46,095 nucleotides of DNA from Raineya sp964654605 (GCA_964654605.1 CAZZLW010000041.1:1-46095); one strand, 5' to 3'. Shown: positions 17,220 through 25,690, numbered from the stretch's first letter. The notes: generated from the letters alone by a model not told the origin. Made by a program: numbers and translations.

Positions 17220-18608
17220 ATGCCCAAATCTAATTTTATTATTGACTTTTTTAGACCTAAAACTATTTTTTCTCTTGAAGAAAAAATCTTTTATGTTATT
17301 TTTTGGATGGCGGTTTTGAGCCTTGTAGCGGCGATTCCTATTAATTTTTCAGTTGGCTTAACTCTAATAGGTTGGTTTTGTGTAGTGAGTATCTTCGGAT
17401 ATGTAGGCATTTATTATCTTGCTTTTCGCAAAAATAAGTTTTACCAAGCCAATGTTTTATTTTTTGTATTTACTGCACTTTTGCTTGCCTACTTTTATTT
17501 TGGAGGTGGAGGGGTGCAAAGCCGTGTTCCCTTGTACTTTGTAATTTTAGGGGTTATTGCACCATTATTGTTGCCTGTCAAGTGGCATTGGAAGGCAATC
17601 GGTTTGGTTTGCTTGGCTATTTTAGCTCTCACCATTACAGAATACTTTTTCCCCGAACTTGTAGTGCCTTATCCCGGAGAAAGGCTATACATTTTTGTGG
17701 ATATGACTGCTACGCATATCATTCTCACTTTTACAGCTTTTATGATTGTTTGGATTGTGAAGAAAAGTTATGATGAGAACAGCAAAAGTTTGGCTATCAA
17801 AGAGAAGCTAATTATACAGAGAAACATAATTCTCGGTGAGTATTCTAAAGAATTAGAACAAAAAAATAAAGAGCTGGCTATGTTGAATGAATCCAAGGAT
17901 AGGCTTTTTTCTATTATTGCCCACGATTTGCGTAGTCCATTAAGCTCATCGGAATCTTTGGTAGAACTGGCTTATCAAGGGGACTACCCCTTGGAAAGTC
18001 TGAAAGAACTTTTGCCCGATATGTATCAGAATTTGAATTATACGCTCAATTTGGTAGATAATTTGCTCTATTGGGCAAAAAGCCAATTAGATAATGCTGA
18101 ACCTACAATGAAAGATGTAGAATTGAATAAATTTCTGATAAGTATTTTTGATAACTTGCAACTCATTGGGCGGTACAAACAGATAAAACTGATTTTAAAT
18201 ATTGAAAAAACAGAAGGCATCATAAAAAGATGTGATGAGCAGATGCTTGCTATTATGTTGCGTAATATCTTTTCCAATGCAGTAAAGTTTTCTTCCCAAG
18301 TCAGTAAAATTGTTGTAAGTACCGATTTGGATAATAAGTTTCTTAAAATCAGTGTTTTAGATGAAGGGAAGGGCATATCTGCTGAAAATCTGAAAAAAAT
18401 CCGTGCAGGTGTGCTTTTTTCCAGCAAAGGTACAATGAACGAGAAAGGCACAGGCTTGGGCTTGAATTTGGTACAAAGTCTAATTAGAAAATGTGGGGGT
18501 TTTATGGATATTCAAAGTAAGGAAAATCAAGGAACTACGGTAGTACTGCATTTTCCTATTAGTATGGTAGTGAGCCAAAGTAGAACTTCTATGGAAAATT
18601 ATTCATAG
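17220..18608 (+). CDS. Membrane sensor histidine kinase
   Basis: A 462-residue kinase. The N-terminal 180 residues hold about six hydrophobic segments with short loops, including a glycine-rich YFGGGGVQSRVP turn, and no large extracytoplasmic domain. A coiled coil (residues 185-225) leads into the HisKA H-box SIIAHDLRSPLSS (H235). The ATPase domain has N-box NIFSNAVKFS, G1 DEGKGIS, and G2 GTGLGLNLVQSL. All catalytic residues are intact. No response regulator gene is adjacent, so it is an orphan kinase. The MITE-like element ends 87 bases upstream of the start and could affect its expression. Confidence 0.93.
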   Translation: MPKSNFIIDFFRPKTIFSLEEKIFYVIFWMAVLSLVAAIPINFSVGLTLIGWFCVVSIFGYVGIYYLAFRKNKFYQANVLFFVFTALLLAYFYFGGGGVQSRVPLYFVILGVIAPLLLPVKWHWKAIGLVCLAILALTITEYFFPELVVPYPGERLYIFVDMTATHIILTFTAFMIVWIVKKSYDENSKSLAIKEKLIIQRNIILGEYSKELEQKNKELAMLNESKDRLFSIIAHDLRSPLSSSESLVELAYQGDYPLESLKELLPDMYQNLNYTLNLVDNLLYWAKSQLDNAEPTMKDVELNKFLISIFDNLQLIGRYKQIKLILNIEKTEGIIKRCDEQMLAIMLRNIFSNAVKFSSQVSKIVVSTDLDNKFLKISVLDEGKGISAENLKKIRAGVLFSSKGTMNEKGTGLGLNLVQSLIRKCGGFMDIQSKENQGTTVVLHFPISMVVSQSRTSMENYS

Positions 18609-18630
18609 CAGTAGAAATTTTGTGTAAGTT

Positions 18631-18663
18631 TTTGTATTTTTCCGAGCTTTCCTATTATTTTTG
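18631..18663 (+). promoter_or_regulatory. Putative murC promoter
   Basis: TTTG at 18631-18634 and a perfect TAnnTTTG (TATTTTTG) at 18656-18663 with 21 bases between them match the Bacteroidota primary sigma pattern, 26 bases before the murC ATG. Confidence 0.45.
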
Positions 18664-18689
18664 CAAAAATTTGCACAGCTAAAACTACA

Positions 18690-20057
18690 ATGAATCTGCA
18701 AGATTTCAAGAATATCTATTTTTTGGGGATAGGTGGAATAGGAATGAGTGCACTGGCAAGGTGGTTCAAGGCGAATCAGTTTTGCGTTTCAGGTTACGAT
18801 AAAACCCCTTCTCAAATTACGCAAGAGCTTATCAGCGAAAATATATCGGTTGTATTTGAAGAAGATACCCGTCTTATTCCAAATAATTTTACAACTGAAA
18901 ACACTTTAGTAGTTTTTACGCCTGCCATACCGCAAGAAAGCCCCCTTTTGCAGTTTTTTAGAGAAAAAGATTACAAAATTCTCAAACGTGCAGAGGCTTT
19001 GGGACTTATTACCCAAGATAATTTCACGATTGCTATTGCAGGCACTCACGGCAAAACGACTACTACCTCAATGGTAGCTCATTTACTTAGTTTTGCTCAA
19101 AAACCTGTTACGGCTTTTGTGGGGGGCATTACGCAAAATTATGCTACCAATTTACTTTTAAGCAACGAACCCAATGCTTATGTAGTTGTAGAAGCCGATG
19201 AATACGATAGGTCTTTTCTGACCTTAAATCCTAATATTGCTATCATTACGGCTACCGATGCCGACCATTTGGATATTTACCAAAATCCTTCGGCAGTGCA
19301 AGAGGCTTTTGAAATGTTTGTCAGAAAAATCAAGACGAATGGTGTTTTGTTCTATAAAAATGGCTTGCCTCTGAAAATTGAAAACCAAGTTCATTCTGCT
19401 ACTTTTGGCTTGCAAAAAGGTGAGTATCAGGCAAAAAATATCCGCATACAAGAAGGAAATTTTGTTTTTGATGTGCTTACTCCGCAAAGTATTTTAGAAA
19501 ATGTACATTTACAGGTGCCCGGCTATCATAATATTTTGAATGTGCTTGCCGCTATTGCAGTAGCTCAAAATCTGCAAATACCTGATGAAACAATTGTCAA
19601 AGCTGTTGCCGAATTTAAGGGTGTAAAAAGGCGTTTTGAATACATTTTGAAAACCGACAAAATTATTCAAATAGATGATTATGCTCATCACCCCGAAGAA
19701 ATTCGTGCTTTCCTGACAGCGGTGCGTATGCTTTACCCCGAAAAACATCTAACAGCTATTTTTCAGCCACATTTGTACACACGTACCCGCGATTTTGCCA
19801 CTGAATTTTCGCAGGCTCTTTCGCTTGCCGATAGGCTCATTCTTTTGGATATTTATCCTGCACGCGAAAAACCCATTGAAGGCGTTCATTCTAAAATGCT
19901 TTTAGAAAAAGCTCAAACAACTGAAAAATTACTTTGTACCAAAGAAAATTTGCCTATTATTTTGCAAATGATTGATTGCGAAATAGTTGTAACTATTGGG
20001 GCAGGCGATATTGATAGGCTCGTACAGCCTATCCGTCAGGTTTTGGAAAAAAAATAA
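18690..20057 (+). CDS. murC: UDP-N-acetylmuramate--L-alanine ligase
   Basis: A 455-residue Mur ligase that adds L-Ala to UDP-MurNAc, the first peptide-forming step of peptidoglycan synthesis. The N-terminal Rossmann motif is FLGIGGIGMSALA, the ATP loop GTHGKTTTT (residues 118-126), then VVEADEYDRSFL, TDADHLDIY and the C-terminal domain with IDDYAHHPEEI and FQPHLYTRTRDF. The chain is complete and of normal length. Other mur/fts division genes are not adjacent, so it lies outside a classical dcw cluster here. It is followed by a small membrane protein gene and a flippase-like gene in the same direction. Confidence 0.96.
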   Translation: MNLQDFKNIYFLGIGGIGMSALARWFKANQFCVSGYDKTPSQITQELISENISVVFEEDTRLIPNNFTTENTLVVFTPAIPQESPLLQFFREKDYKILKRAEALGLITQDNFTIAIAGTHGKTTTTSMVAHLLSFAQKPVTAFVGGITQNYATNLLLSNEPNAYVVVEADEYDRSFLTLNPNIAIITATDADHLDIYQNPSAVQEAFEMFVRKIKTNGVLFYKNGLPLKIENQVHSATFGLQKGEYQAKNIRIQEGNFVFDVLTPQSILENVHLQVPGYHNILNVLAAIAVAQNLQIPDETIVKAVAEFKGVKRRFEYILKTDKIIQIDDYAHHPEEIRAFLTAVRMLYPEKHLTAIFQPHLYTRTRDFATEFSQALSLADRLILLDIYPAREKPIEGVHSKMLLEKAQTTEKLLCTKENLPIILQMIDCEIVVTIGAGDIDRLVQPIRQVLEKK

Positions 20058-20115
20058 ACTTTCTTTGCAGTCTTACAAATCTTTTTGTAAGTTTGAAAAG
20101 AAAAAGCATAAAACA

Positions 20116-20568
20116 ATGGATGGTATATTTGAACTTTTGCCCTACATTATTGCAATTATTATCTTTTTGGTACGTGTTTTTGGGGGTAATAAAGAAACCG
20201 AGCCTGCTCCTGCTCAAGAACAAGAAACTTTGCCCAAAAAAACTCAGACTGCACAAAACAAAAGTACCAAAACTACCCTTGATGACTTGCTCAAACAAGT
20301 AAAAAAGCAAATTCAAGAGGCTGAAAAAGAAGCACAAAAGCTCTCCGAAAAGCCTAAACAACAAAAGCAACCCCGAAAAAAGAAAGTTTTGGACGTGGTA
20401 AATCCTGAAAGGGGGCTAACTGATGAACAAAGAAAAGGCGACCAACATTTTTCGCCTTATCAAGTCCAACAAAAAATACAATCCCCTTTTGCCAAAGTGC
20501 TCAAAAACAAAGATACTTTCAAACAAGCAATTATTGTTAGCGAAATCCTGAACCGAAAATACTTTTAG
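20116..20568 (+). CDS. Small membrane-anchored charged protein, function unknown
   Basis: A 150-residue protein when begun at the ATG of MDGIFELLPYIIAIIIFLVRV; the longer frame would overlap murC by 60 bases and lacks support. A single N-terminal membrane helix (residues 6-24) is followed by a very charged Lys/Glu/Gln-rich segment (about residues 30-95, partly coiled coil) and a short conserved-looking C-terminal part ending ...SEILNRKYF. That ending occurs in many hypothetical proteins of Bacteroidota. It sits 58 bases after murC and 6 bases before the flippase-like gene, so it is likely in the same operon. No function is assigned. Confidence 0.8.
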   Translation: MDGIFELLPYIIAIIIFLVRVFGGNKETEPAPAQEQETLPKKTQTAQNKSTKTTLDDLLKQVKKQIQEAEKEAQKLSEKPKQQKQPRKKKVLDVVNPERGLTDEQRKGDQHFSPYQVQQKIQSPFAKVLKNKDTFKQAIIVSEILNRKYF

Positions 20569-20574
20569 CAAGCT

Positions 20575-21600
20575 ATGAAAAAAATTCTATCGTATATTTT
20601 ACCTTTGGGCATAGGCATTGCCCTTTTTTATTTTCTGATAGTACCCAATTTAGATTGGAATGAACTAAAAAAATCCTTTACCGAAGCCAACCCGCTTTGG
20701 CTTTTGCTTTCGACAGTGTTTGCTCTCATTAGCCATTGGGCAAGAGGAGTGCGTTCTTGTATGTTGCTTGCTCCTTTGGGCTACAAAGTGAGGGCATTTC
20801 CTTCGTTTTTGGCGGTTATGGTGGGCTATCTGACTAATTTAGCCTTGCCACGAGCAGGCGAAGTGGCTCGCTGTGGTGCTTTACAAAAAATGGAAGGAGT
20901 GCCTGCTCAAATTACTTTTGGTACGGTGGTTACTGAAAGAATAATAGATGTTTTCATATTGCTGGGTCTGGTGCTTTCGGTGCTGGCTTTGGAATTTGGG
21001 CGTATTAGTCAGATTTTTTCGGAATCTTGGGAAGGGCTTTTTAGAAAAGTATCAGTAGAAAAATTATATTGGATTGCCTTTGCAGGTGGCTTACTGCTGG
21101 TTTTAGGGGCAATAGCGATATATGTTTTGAGAAAAAAAATCCGTATTTTCCTGCAAAGTCGTTTAGGAAGTTTTTTGAAAGGTGTTTGGCAAGGAATTAT
21201 GAGTTTCAGAGGAGTGCAAAATAAACCCTTGTTCATTTTTTATACCCTACTGATTTGGGTAATGTATTATTTGATGTCTTATGTACTTTTTTTCATCAGA
21301 CCTGAAACAACTTCACTCAACCCTTTACAGGCTCTTGCTATTTTGGTAATGGGTGGGATTGGTATGGCTTTACCTGTACAAGGAGGTATAGGGGCTTACA
21401 ATTTGCTTGTAGGCAAAACCTTGGAAAGTTACCAAATTGCCCCCAACCCCCAGCAAAATATCACTCTGAGCAGTACCATAGGAACTTTTATGCATATTGT
21501 TCAGACGCTTGTAGTGCTTGTATTTGGAGGTTTGGCTTTTATACTCGTTTGGTTTGTAAGCAAGAAAAGTACGGAGTACCAAGTACAGGGTAATGAGTAA
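20575..21600 (+). CDS. LPG synthase TM-domain (flippase-like, YbhN/UPF0104) protein
   Basis: A 341-residue integral membrane protein with eight to nine hydrophobic segments. The family pattern of the lysylphosphatidylglycerol synthase transmembrane domain is seen in LLLSTVFALISHWARGVRS, YLTNLALPRAGEVARCGAL, and VTERIIDVFILLGL, and near the end MALPVQGGIGAYNLL. Homologues are lipid flippase-like proteins without the synthetase domain. The last ten residues (STEYQVQGNE) are encoded by a degenerate GAGTA-type repeat that continues past the stop, so the C-terminal tail may be a recent, non-homologous extension. Confidence 0.88.
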   Translation: MKKILSYILPLGIGIALFYFLIVPNLDWNELKKSFTEANPLWLLLSTVFALISHWARGVRSCMLLAPLGYKVRAFPSFLAVMVGYLTNLALPRAGEVARCGALQKMEGVPAQITFGTVVTERIIDVFILLGLVLSVLALEFGRISQIFSESWEGLFRKVSVEKLYWIAFAGGLLLVLGAIAIYVLRKKIRIFLQSRLGSFLKGVWQGIMSFRGVQNKPLFIFYTLLIWVMYYLMSYVLFFIRPETTSLNPLQALAILVMGGIGMALPVQGGIGAYNLLVGKTLESYQIAPNPQQNITLSSTIGTFMHIVQTLVVLVFGGLAFILVWFVSKKSTEYQVQGNE

Positions 21601-21640
21601 CGAGTACAGAGTATTGAGTATTCAGTATTGAGATGTAGTA
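21568..21640. repeat. Degenerate AGTAC/GAGTA repeat tract
   Basis: About 73 bases are built from short, imperfect repeats of AGTAC and GAGTA separated by 2-5 bases. The tract starts inside the 3' end of the flippase-like gene, supplies its stop codon, and ends shortly before the recG start. Confidence 0.6.
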
Positions 21641-21656
21641 TCAACTACCAATAACT

Positions 21657-23747
21657 ATGAATTTTGAAACTTCCATAGAATACGTAAAAGGCATTGGACC
21701 CCAGCGAGCCGATATTCTTAAAAAGGAACTTAAAATATTCACCATTGCCGACCTTATACAGCATTATCCTTTTCGCCACGAAGACCGCTCCCAATTCCAT
21801 AAAATTTCTGAACTACACGCCGATATGCCTTATATTCAGGTAAAAGGCAAAATAAAATTCACCGAAACCGTAGGCGAGGGTAGCAAACAGCGTTTTATTG
21901 CTTATTTGCGAGATGAAACAGGCGATTTGGAACTAATTTGGTTCAAAGGTATTGGGGGCATCAAAAAATTCATTCAAATCAATCAGGAATATATTGCCTT
22001 TGGCAAACCCAATGAATTTAATGGTAAAATTACTTTGCCACACCCTGAAATTCAAATCTATAATCCCCAAGAAATCAAAGAGCAAGGCACACTCTTTCCT
22101 GTGTATCATACTACGGAAAAAATGAAACAAAAAGGCTTGGATAGCAAAGCTCTTGCCAAAATTATACGAGGAGTGTTGCCCGAAGCTATTAAACTCATAC
22201 GCGAAACTCTACCCGAAGAAGTCTTACAACAACACCAACTTATTGCTAAAAAGGAAGCTATTGCTAACATTCATTTTCCCAAAAGCATAGAACTTTTGAA
22301 AAAAGCCGAATACAGGCTCAAATTTGAGGAATTATTTTATACACAAATTCGTCTTATTCGTCAAAATCTTTATCGCAAAGAAACCTATCAAGGGTTTTCG
22401 TTCAAAGATACCTCACTACTGACCGATTTTTACAAAAATCATTTAGAATTTGACCTCACAAATGCCCAAAAGCGTGTAATTCGGGAAATTTACAAAGATG
22501 TAACCTCGGGCAAGCAAATGAATCGCCTTTTGCAAGGAGACGTAGGAAGTGGAAAAACAATAGTGGCTTTTATTGCAATGCTTTTGGCGGTAGGTAATGG
22601 CTTTCAGGCTTGCCTAATGGCTCCTACCGAAATCCTTGCCGAACAACACTACCAAGGTCTCAAAAAATATGCCGATAAACTCAACATTCCCATTGATATT
22701 CTTACAGGCTCAAGTACAGGGGGCAACCGAAAACTTATCCACGACTATCTGGAAAGCGGCGATATGAAAATTTTGATAGGCACACACGCCCTCATTGAAG
22801 AAAAAGTAAAATTCAAAAATTTAGGGCTTGCCATTATTGATGAACAGCACCGCTTTGGTGTTGAGCAACGCTCCAAACTATGGCATAAAAATCAGGCAAT
22901 TTTTCCCCACGTACTTGTAATGACTGCCACACCCATTCCTCGTACCCTTGCAATGACACTCTACGGAGATTTAGATGTTTCTATTATTGATGAATTGCCC
23001 CCAGGCAGAAAGCCTGTGCGTACCGTACATCGTTACGATGCTCATCGCCTCAAAGTATTTGGTTTTATTCGTGAAGAAATCCGAAAAGGTAGGCAAGTGT
23101 ATTTCGTGTATCCACTGATTGAAGAGTCGGAAAAATTAGAACTCAAAAACCTGATGGACGGCTACGAGAGCATTACAAGAGCCTTTCCCGAATATGCCGT
23201 TAGTATAGTGCACGGACAAATGAAACCCAAAGACAAAGATTTTGAAATGCAACGCTTTGCTCGTGGCGAAACGCAAATTATGGTCGCTACCACAGTGATA
23301 GAAGTAGGGGTAAATGTTCCCAACGCTTCCATTATGGTTATTGAAAATGCCGAACGCTTTGGGCTTTCGCAACTTCATCAGTTACGGGGTAGAGTAGGGC
23401 GAGGCTCAGAGCAATCGTATTGTATCCTGATGACTAAATATGAACTTTCCAAAGAGGCTCGTGAGCGTATCAAGATTATGGTAGAAACCAACGATGGTTT
23501 TGAAATTGCTAATACAGACCTTCGCCTACGCGGACCCGGCGACCTGATGGGTACGCAACAAAGTGGTATTTTAGACCTTCTTATCGCAGACCTTGCCAAA
23601 GATGCTTCTATTTTGGAGCAGGCTCGCCAAACTGCCTTCACTATTTTACAAGAAGATGCCGAGCTAAAACTCTACAAAAACGCTTGCATCAAATACCAAC
23701 TTGAAAGCCTCAAAAAAAGCACAACCAACTGGGCAAGGATTTCGTAA
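21657..23747 (+). CDS. recG: ATP-dependent DNA helicase RecG
   Basis: A 696-residue branch-migrating helicase for stalled forks and Holliday junctions. The N-terminal wedge/OB domain contains YVKGIGPQRADILKKEL and the YPFRHEDRS motif typical of RecG. Helicase domain 1 has Walker A LLQGDVGSGKT, the DEQH box IIDEQHRFGVEQR and MTATPIPRTLAMTLYGD. Domain 2 has motif V/VI MVATTVIEVGVNVPNAS and QLHQLRGRVGRG, and the C-terminal RGPGDLMGTQQSG motif of RecG. All functional motifs are intact. It follows the GAGTA repeat and may be co-transcribed with the murC run. Confidence 0.97.
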   Translation: MNFETSIEYVKGIGPQRADILKKELKIFTIADLIQHYPFRHEDRSQFHKISELHADMPYIQVKGKIKFTETVGEGSKQRFIAYLRDETGDLELIWFKGIGGIKKFIQINQEYIAFGKPNEFNGKITLPHPEIQIYNPQEIKEQGTLFPVYHTTEKMKQKGLDSKALAKIIRGVLPEAIKLIRETLPEEVLQQHQLIAKKEAIANIHFPKSIELLKKAEYRLKFEELFYTQIRLIRQNLYRKETYQGFSFKDTSLLTDFYKNHLEFDLTNAQKRVIREIYKDVTSGKQMNRLLQGDVGSGKTIVAFIAMLLAVGNGFQACLMAPTEILAEQHYQGLKKYADKLNIPIDILTGSSTGGNRKLIHDYLESGDMKILIGTHALIEEKVKFKNLGLAIIDEQHRFGVEQRSKLWHKNQAIFPHVLVMTATPIPRTLAMTLYGDLDVSIIDELPPGRKPVRTVHRYDAHRLKVFGFIREEIRKGRQVYFVYPLIEESEKLELKNLMDGYESITRAFPEYAVSIVHGQMKPKDKDFEMQRFARGETQIMVATTVIEVGVNVPNASIMVIENAERFGLSQLHQLRGRVGRGSEQSYCILMTKYELSKEARERIKIMVETNDGFEIANTDLRLRGPGDLMGTQQSGILDLLIADLAKDASILEQARQTAFTILQEDAELKLYKNACIKYQLESLKKSTTNWARIS

Positions 23748-23968
23748 AAAATTAACTTTTTTTTTTACATTCAAAAAATAATCAGTTAATATAAACATAG
23801 TAACATTCACAGGCTTTAATTACAAATATTAACAAAAAAGCGTAAAATTTGCGTTTTTGAGGAGTTTGTTTGATTTACAAATGTTAATTTATACAAATTT
23901 AGCTTCAATTTGGTTGGTATTATCAACGATTGCTTAAACATTTCTCTTAAAAACCCGCTTAAAACCAT
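23748..23968. other. AT-rich intergenic stretch, nothing recognised
   Basis: These 221 bases after recG are about three-quarters A/T. I see no open frame, no strong hairpin with a U-run and no repeat. Confidence 0.5.
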
Positions 23969-24175
23969 TTAATACCCATTTAAGCCGTCTTTTTTTATTC
24001 TATCTACATAGTCCCAAAGTTGCTCTTCGCTTCTTTCGTTATACATTGGAAATTCCGTCTGCAAAAACATCTCCGCTGACCAAATACGCATTATTTCCTC
24101 GTTTGGCAAGAAAAAAGGCGTATATCTTGGGTTGTCTGAATAGCAAATTATACCCTTATTTCTGATAGTTTCGAG
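23969..24175 (-). pseudogene. Start-less coding remnant behind the CI-like repressor
   Basis: On the minus strand a 68-codon open frame runs from just after a TAG to a TAA stop at 23969. It reads like real protein, with segments such as GIICYSDNPRYTPFFLPNEE and RSEEQLWDYVDRIKKDG. It overlaps the last codons of the repressor in another frame. It has no ATG until residue 29 (position 24091), which would leave only 40 residues. It is either a small gene with an unusual start or the displaced 3' part of the repressor gene after a frameshift. The family is not recognised. Confidence 0.4.
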
Positions 24176-24527
24176 CTATCCATATCTTTCTGCCCATTAA
24201 ACCCTGATTTTTAAGCAGTTGTATCGCTTCCTCCTCAGAAAAATTTATATCTGTATCTAAAAAATTAGTTGATTGTGGCAACAAAGTAACACTTTTGGTA
24301 ACACTTTTAGTAACACTTTTGGTAACACTTTCTTTTGTGTCAATTTGTAATTTTCCAAGAAGAATATAATTTATATCCAATTTGTTTTTATCGCAAATTG
24401 AGATTATTTTTTCATAATCAATACTGTTTCTACTTTTCCACGTAGAAATGGTATTTTGTTTGACGCCCAAAAATTCGGACAATTCTGTATCAGAATTTAT
24501 ATTTAATTGATTTTTAAGGCGTTCCAA
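24156..24527 (-). CDS. CI-type phage repressor-like HTH protein (probably damaged)
   Basis: A 123-residue protein with an N-terminal Bac_CI_repr-type helix-turn-helix: DTELSEFLGVKQNTISTWKSRNSIDYEKIISICDKNKLDINYILLGK. This is followed by four tandem KSVT units and a short acidic C-terminus, with no S24 peptidase domain. The only in-frame start here is TTG at 24527, which truncates the first helix; upstream codons continue to read NAKNI. An ATG at 24561 begins MENFSQ in a different frame, and removing one base from the five-T run at 24541-24545 would join the two. A one-base insertion is therefore likely. The C-terminal side also borders an out-of-frame coding stretch. It faces a lipoprotein gene across a shared operator-like region. 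Confidence 0.65.
   Translation of the reverse strand: MERLKNQLNINSDTELSEFLGVKQNTISTWKSRNSIDYEKIISICDKNKLDINYILLGKLQIDTKESVTKSVTKSVTKSVTLLPQSTNFLDTDINFSEEEAIQLLKNQGLMGRKIWIARNYQK
24286..24332. repeat. 12-bp tandem repeat encoding KSVT units
   Basis: Nearly four copies of GTAACACTTTTG, with one G-to-A variant, lie head to tail inside the repressor-like gene. Each copy encodes one KSVT unit, so length changes would keep the reading frame. Confidence 0.85.
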
Positions 24528-24567
24528 AATATTTTTCGCATTTTTGAGAAAAATTTTCCATAAAAAA

Positions 24568-24600
24568 TTTGCTTTGTTCGCATATTTGCGATTATATTTG
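24568..24600 (+). promoter_or_regulatory. Promoter of the lipoprotein gene with operator-like dyad
   Basis: TTTG (24568-24571), 21 bases, then a perfect TAnnTTTG (TATATTTG, 24593-24600) precede the lipoprotein gene. Between the boxes lies the dyad CGCA-N4-TGCG (24579-24590), also just upstream of the repressor gene on the other strand. This is the place expected for an operator controlling both directions. Confidence 0.5.
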
Positions 24601-24683
24601 TATCAAACTTTAATACAAAAATAGTAAAACTTATGAAACATTGCAACATAAAAAATTATGTTCAACTCTAAAAATCTATTACT

Positions 24684-25082
24684 ATGAAAAAAACAACTCT
24701 TTTCCCCGCTCTATTGCTAACTTTTGCAATGGCTTTTTCTACTTCTTGTAAGAAAAAAGAAGACCCCAAACCTTGTTTTAGCAATGAAATAGCAGGTAAT
24801 TATGTAGGAGAACTAACTGAACAGCCCGCTACTGTTATTGCTTCGCCAAACGCAGGGGTTAGGGTTACGGTAGATGCTTGTGATAAGCTAACTATCCAAG
24901 CAACTGAAGTAGGAGGTTCTTATGCAAGAACTTACCGAATAACTTCTCTTACAACTGCCAATGGAACAAGCTACACTGCTAAAACAGATAGCAATAGTGA
25001 GGCAACTATTCGTTACAATGCTTCTACCAAAAGAATTGAAATCACTATTGAGCCTGGTTTCACCTTCAATGGTACTAAATAA
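24684..25082 (+). CDS. Small lipoprotein, function unknown
   Basis: A 132-residue lipoprotein with signal peptide and lipobox cysteine C22 followed by KKK. The mature part is beta-rich and begins with a segment like NEIAGNYVGELT, followed by alternating polar strands (VTVDACDKLTIQATEV, ATIRYNASTKRIEITI), resembling small lipocalin-like or calycin-type lipoproteins of Bacteroidota. The family is not recognised. It is divergent from the CI-like repressor gene and followed by a beta-barrel protein gene in the same direction. Confidence 0.75.
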   Translation: MKKTTLFPALLLTFAMAFSTSCKKKEDPKPCFSNEIAGNYVGELTEQPATVIASPNAGVRVTVDACDKLTIQATEVGGSYARTYRITSLTTANGTSYTAKTDSNSEATIRYNASTKRIEITIEPGFTFNGTK

Positions 25083-25095
25083 AATCTAAAAACTT

Positions 25096-25130
25096 GGGGC
25101 TAATGCCTTTGCGTTATTAGCCTCCTTTCT
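25096..25130 (+). terminator. Possible terminator/attenuator after the lipoprotein gene
   Basis: A 9-bp stem (25096-25104 with 25116-25124, one G-U pair) is followed by a pyrimidine-rich tail, CTTTCTTATTT. It sits between the lipoprotein and beta-barrel genes. Confidence 0.45.
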
Positions 25131-25174
25131 TATTTGCACCTAAAAATTTCTATAAACTTAAAACCTAAACCTTT

Positions 25175-25666
25175 ATGAAAAAAACTCTTTTAATTTTCGT
25201 TTTATCTTTATTTTTTGCTGGTTTGAGTAAAGCTCAAACAAATATTGGTCTAACTATCGGACCTCAGTTTATTTCAAGTGAAGGATTTACCGCTACGGGC
25301 TTTGGAGCCAATGCAATGGTTAAATTTAATGTAAGTGATAACCTGCGTGCAGGCGGTAACTTAGGCTTCAATTCTTGGTCAGGTGTAAATGTTATTCCTA
25401 TCACTGGAAGTATAGAATATCTTTTTGGAGGTGGTAACTCTAAATTCTATCTTGGAACAGATTTAGGTGCTTACATTTTGAGTGCCAATGTTGAAGGATT
25501 TAGTGCCTCTGCAACACGTTTAGGAATAGCTCCTTATGCAGGGTTTGACTATTCTTTTAGTGATAATTTGGCTTTTACTTCAAACCTAAAATATAATCTT
25601 ATTTTGGGCGATGGAGGAAGTGCAGGTTTTCTTGGCTTGAATCTTGGAATTTTATTTAAGTTGTGA
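25175..25666 (+). CDS. Outer-membrane beta-barrel protein (OmpA/OmpW-like porin family)
   Basis: A 163-residue protein with a signal peptide (cleavage near SKAQ, residue 21). About eight amphipathic beta-strands with glycine-rich turns follow, such as NIGLTIGPQFISSEGF, NLRAGGNLGFNSW and SIEYLFGGGNSKFYLGTDLGAYI. It ends in a strand with terminal aromatic/hydrophobic residues (LNLGILFKL), as expected for an eight-stranded barrel. Function is unknown; it may work with the lipoprotein encoded just upstream. A perfect-stem terminator follows it. Confidence 0.82.
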   Translation: MKKTLLIFVLSLFFAGLSKAQTNIGLTIGPQFISSEGFTATGFGANAMVKFNVSDNLRAGGNLGFNSWSGVNVIPITGSIEYLFGGGNSKFYLGTDLGAYILSANVEGFSASATRLGIAPYAGFDYSFSDNLAFTSNLKYNLILGDGGSAGFLGLNLGILFKL

Positions 25667-25690
25667 TTTTGGGTAAGGTTAGTAAATTAG

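Noticed and set aside
19996..20115. Longer start of the small membrane protein, overlapping murC
   Set aside because: The extra 40 residues have no signal or conservation and would precede the natural N-terminal membrane helix.
24286..24332. CRISPR array
   Set aside because: Repeats are 12 bp, without spacers, and in frame within a gene.
23748..25666. Prophage remnant around the CI-like repressor
   Set aside because: No integrase, attachment site, excisionase or structural gene is nearby; one repressor-like gene is not enough.
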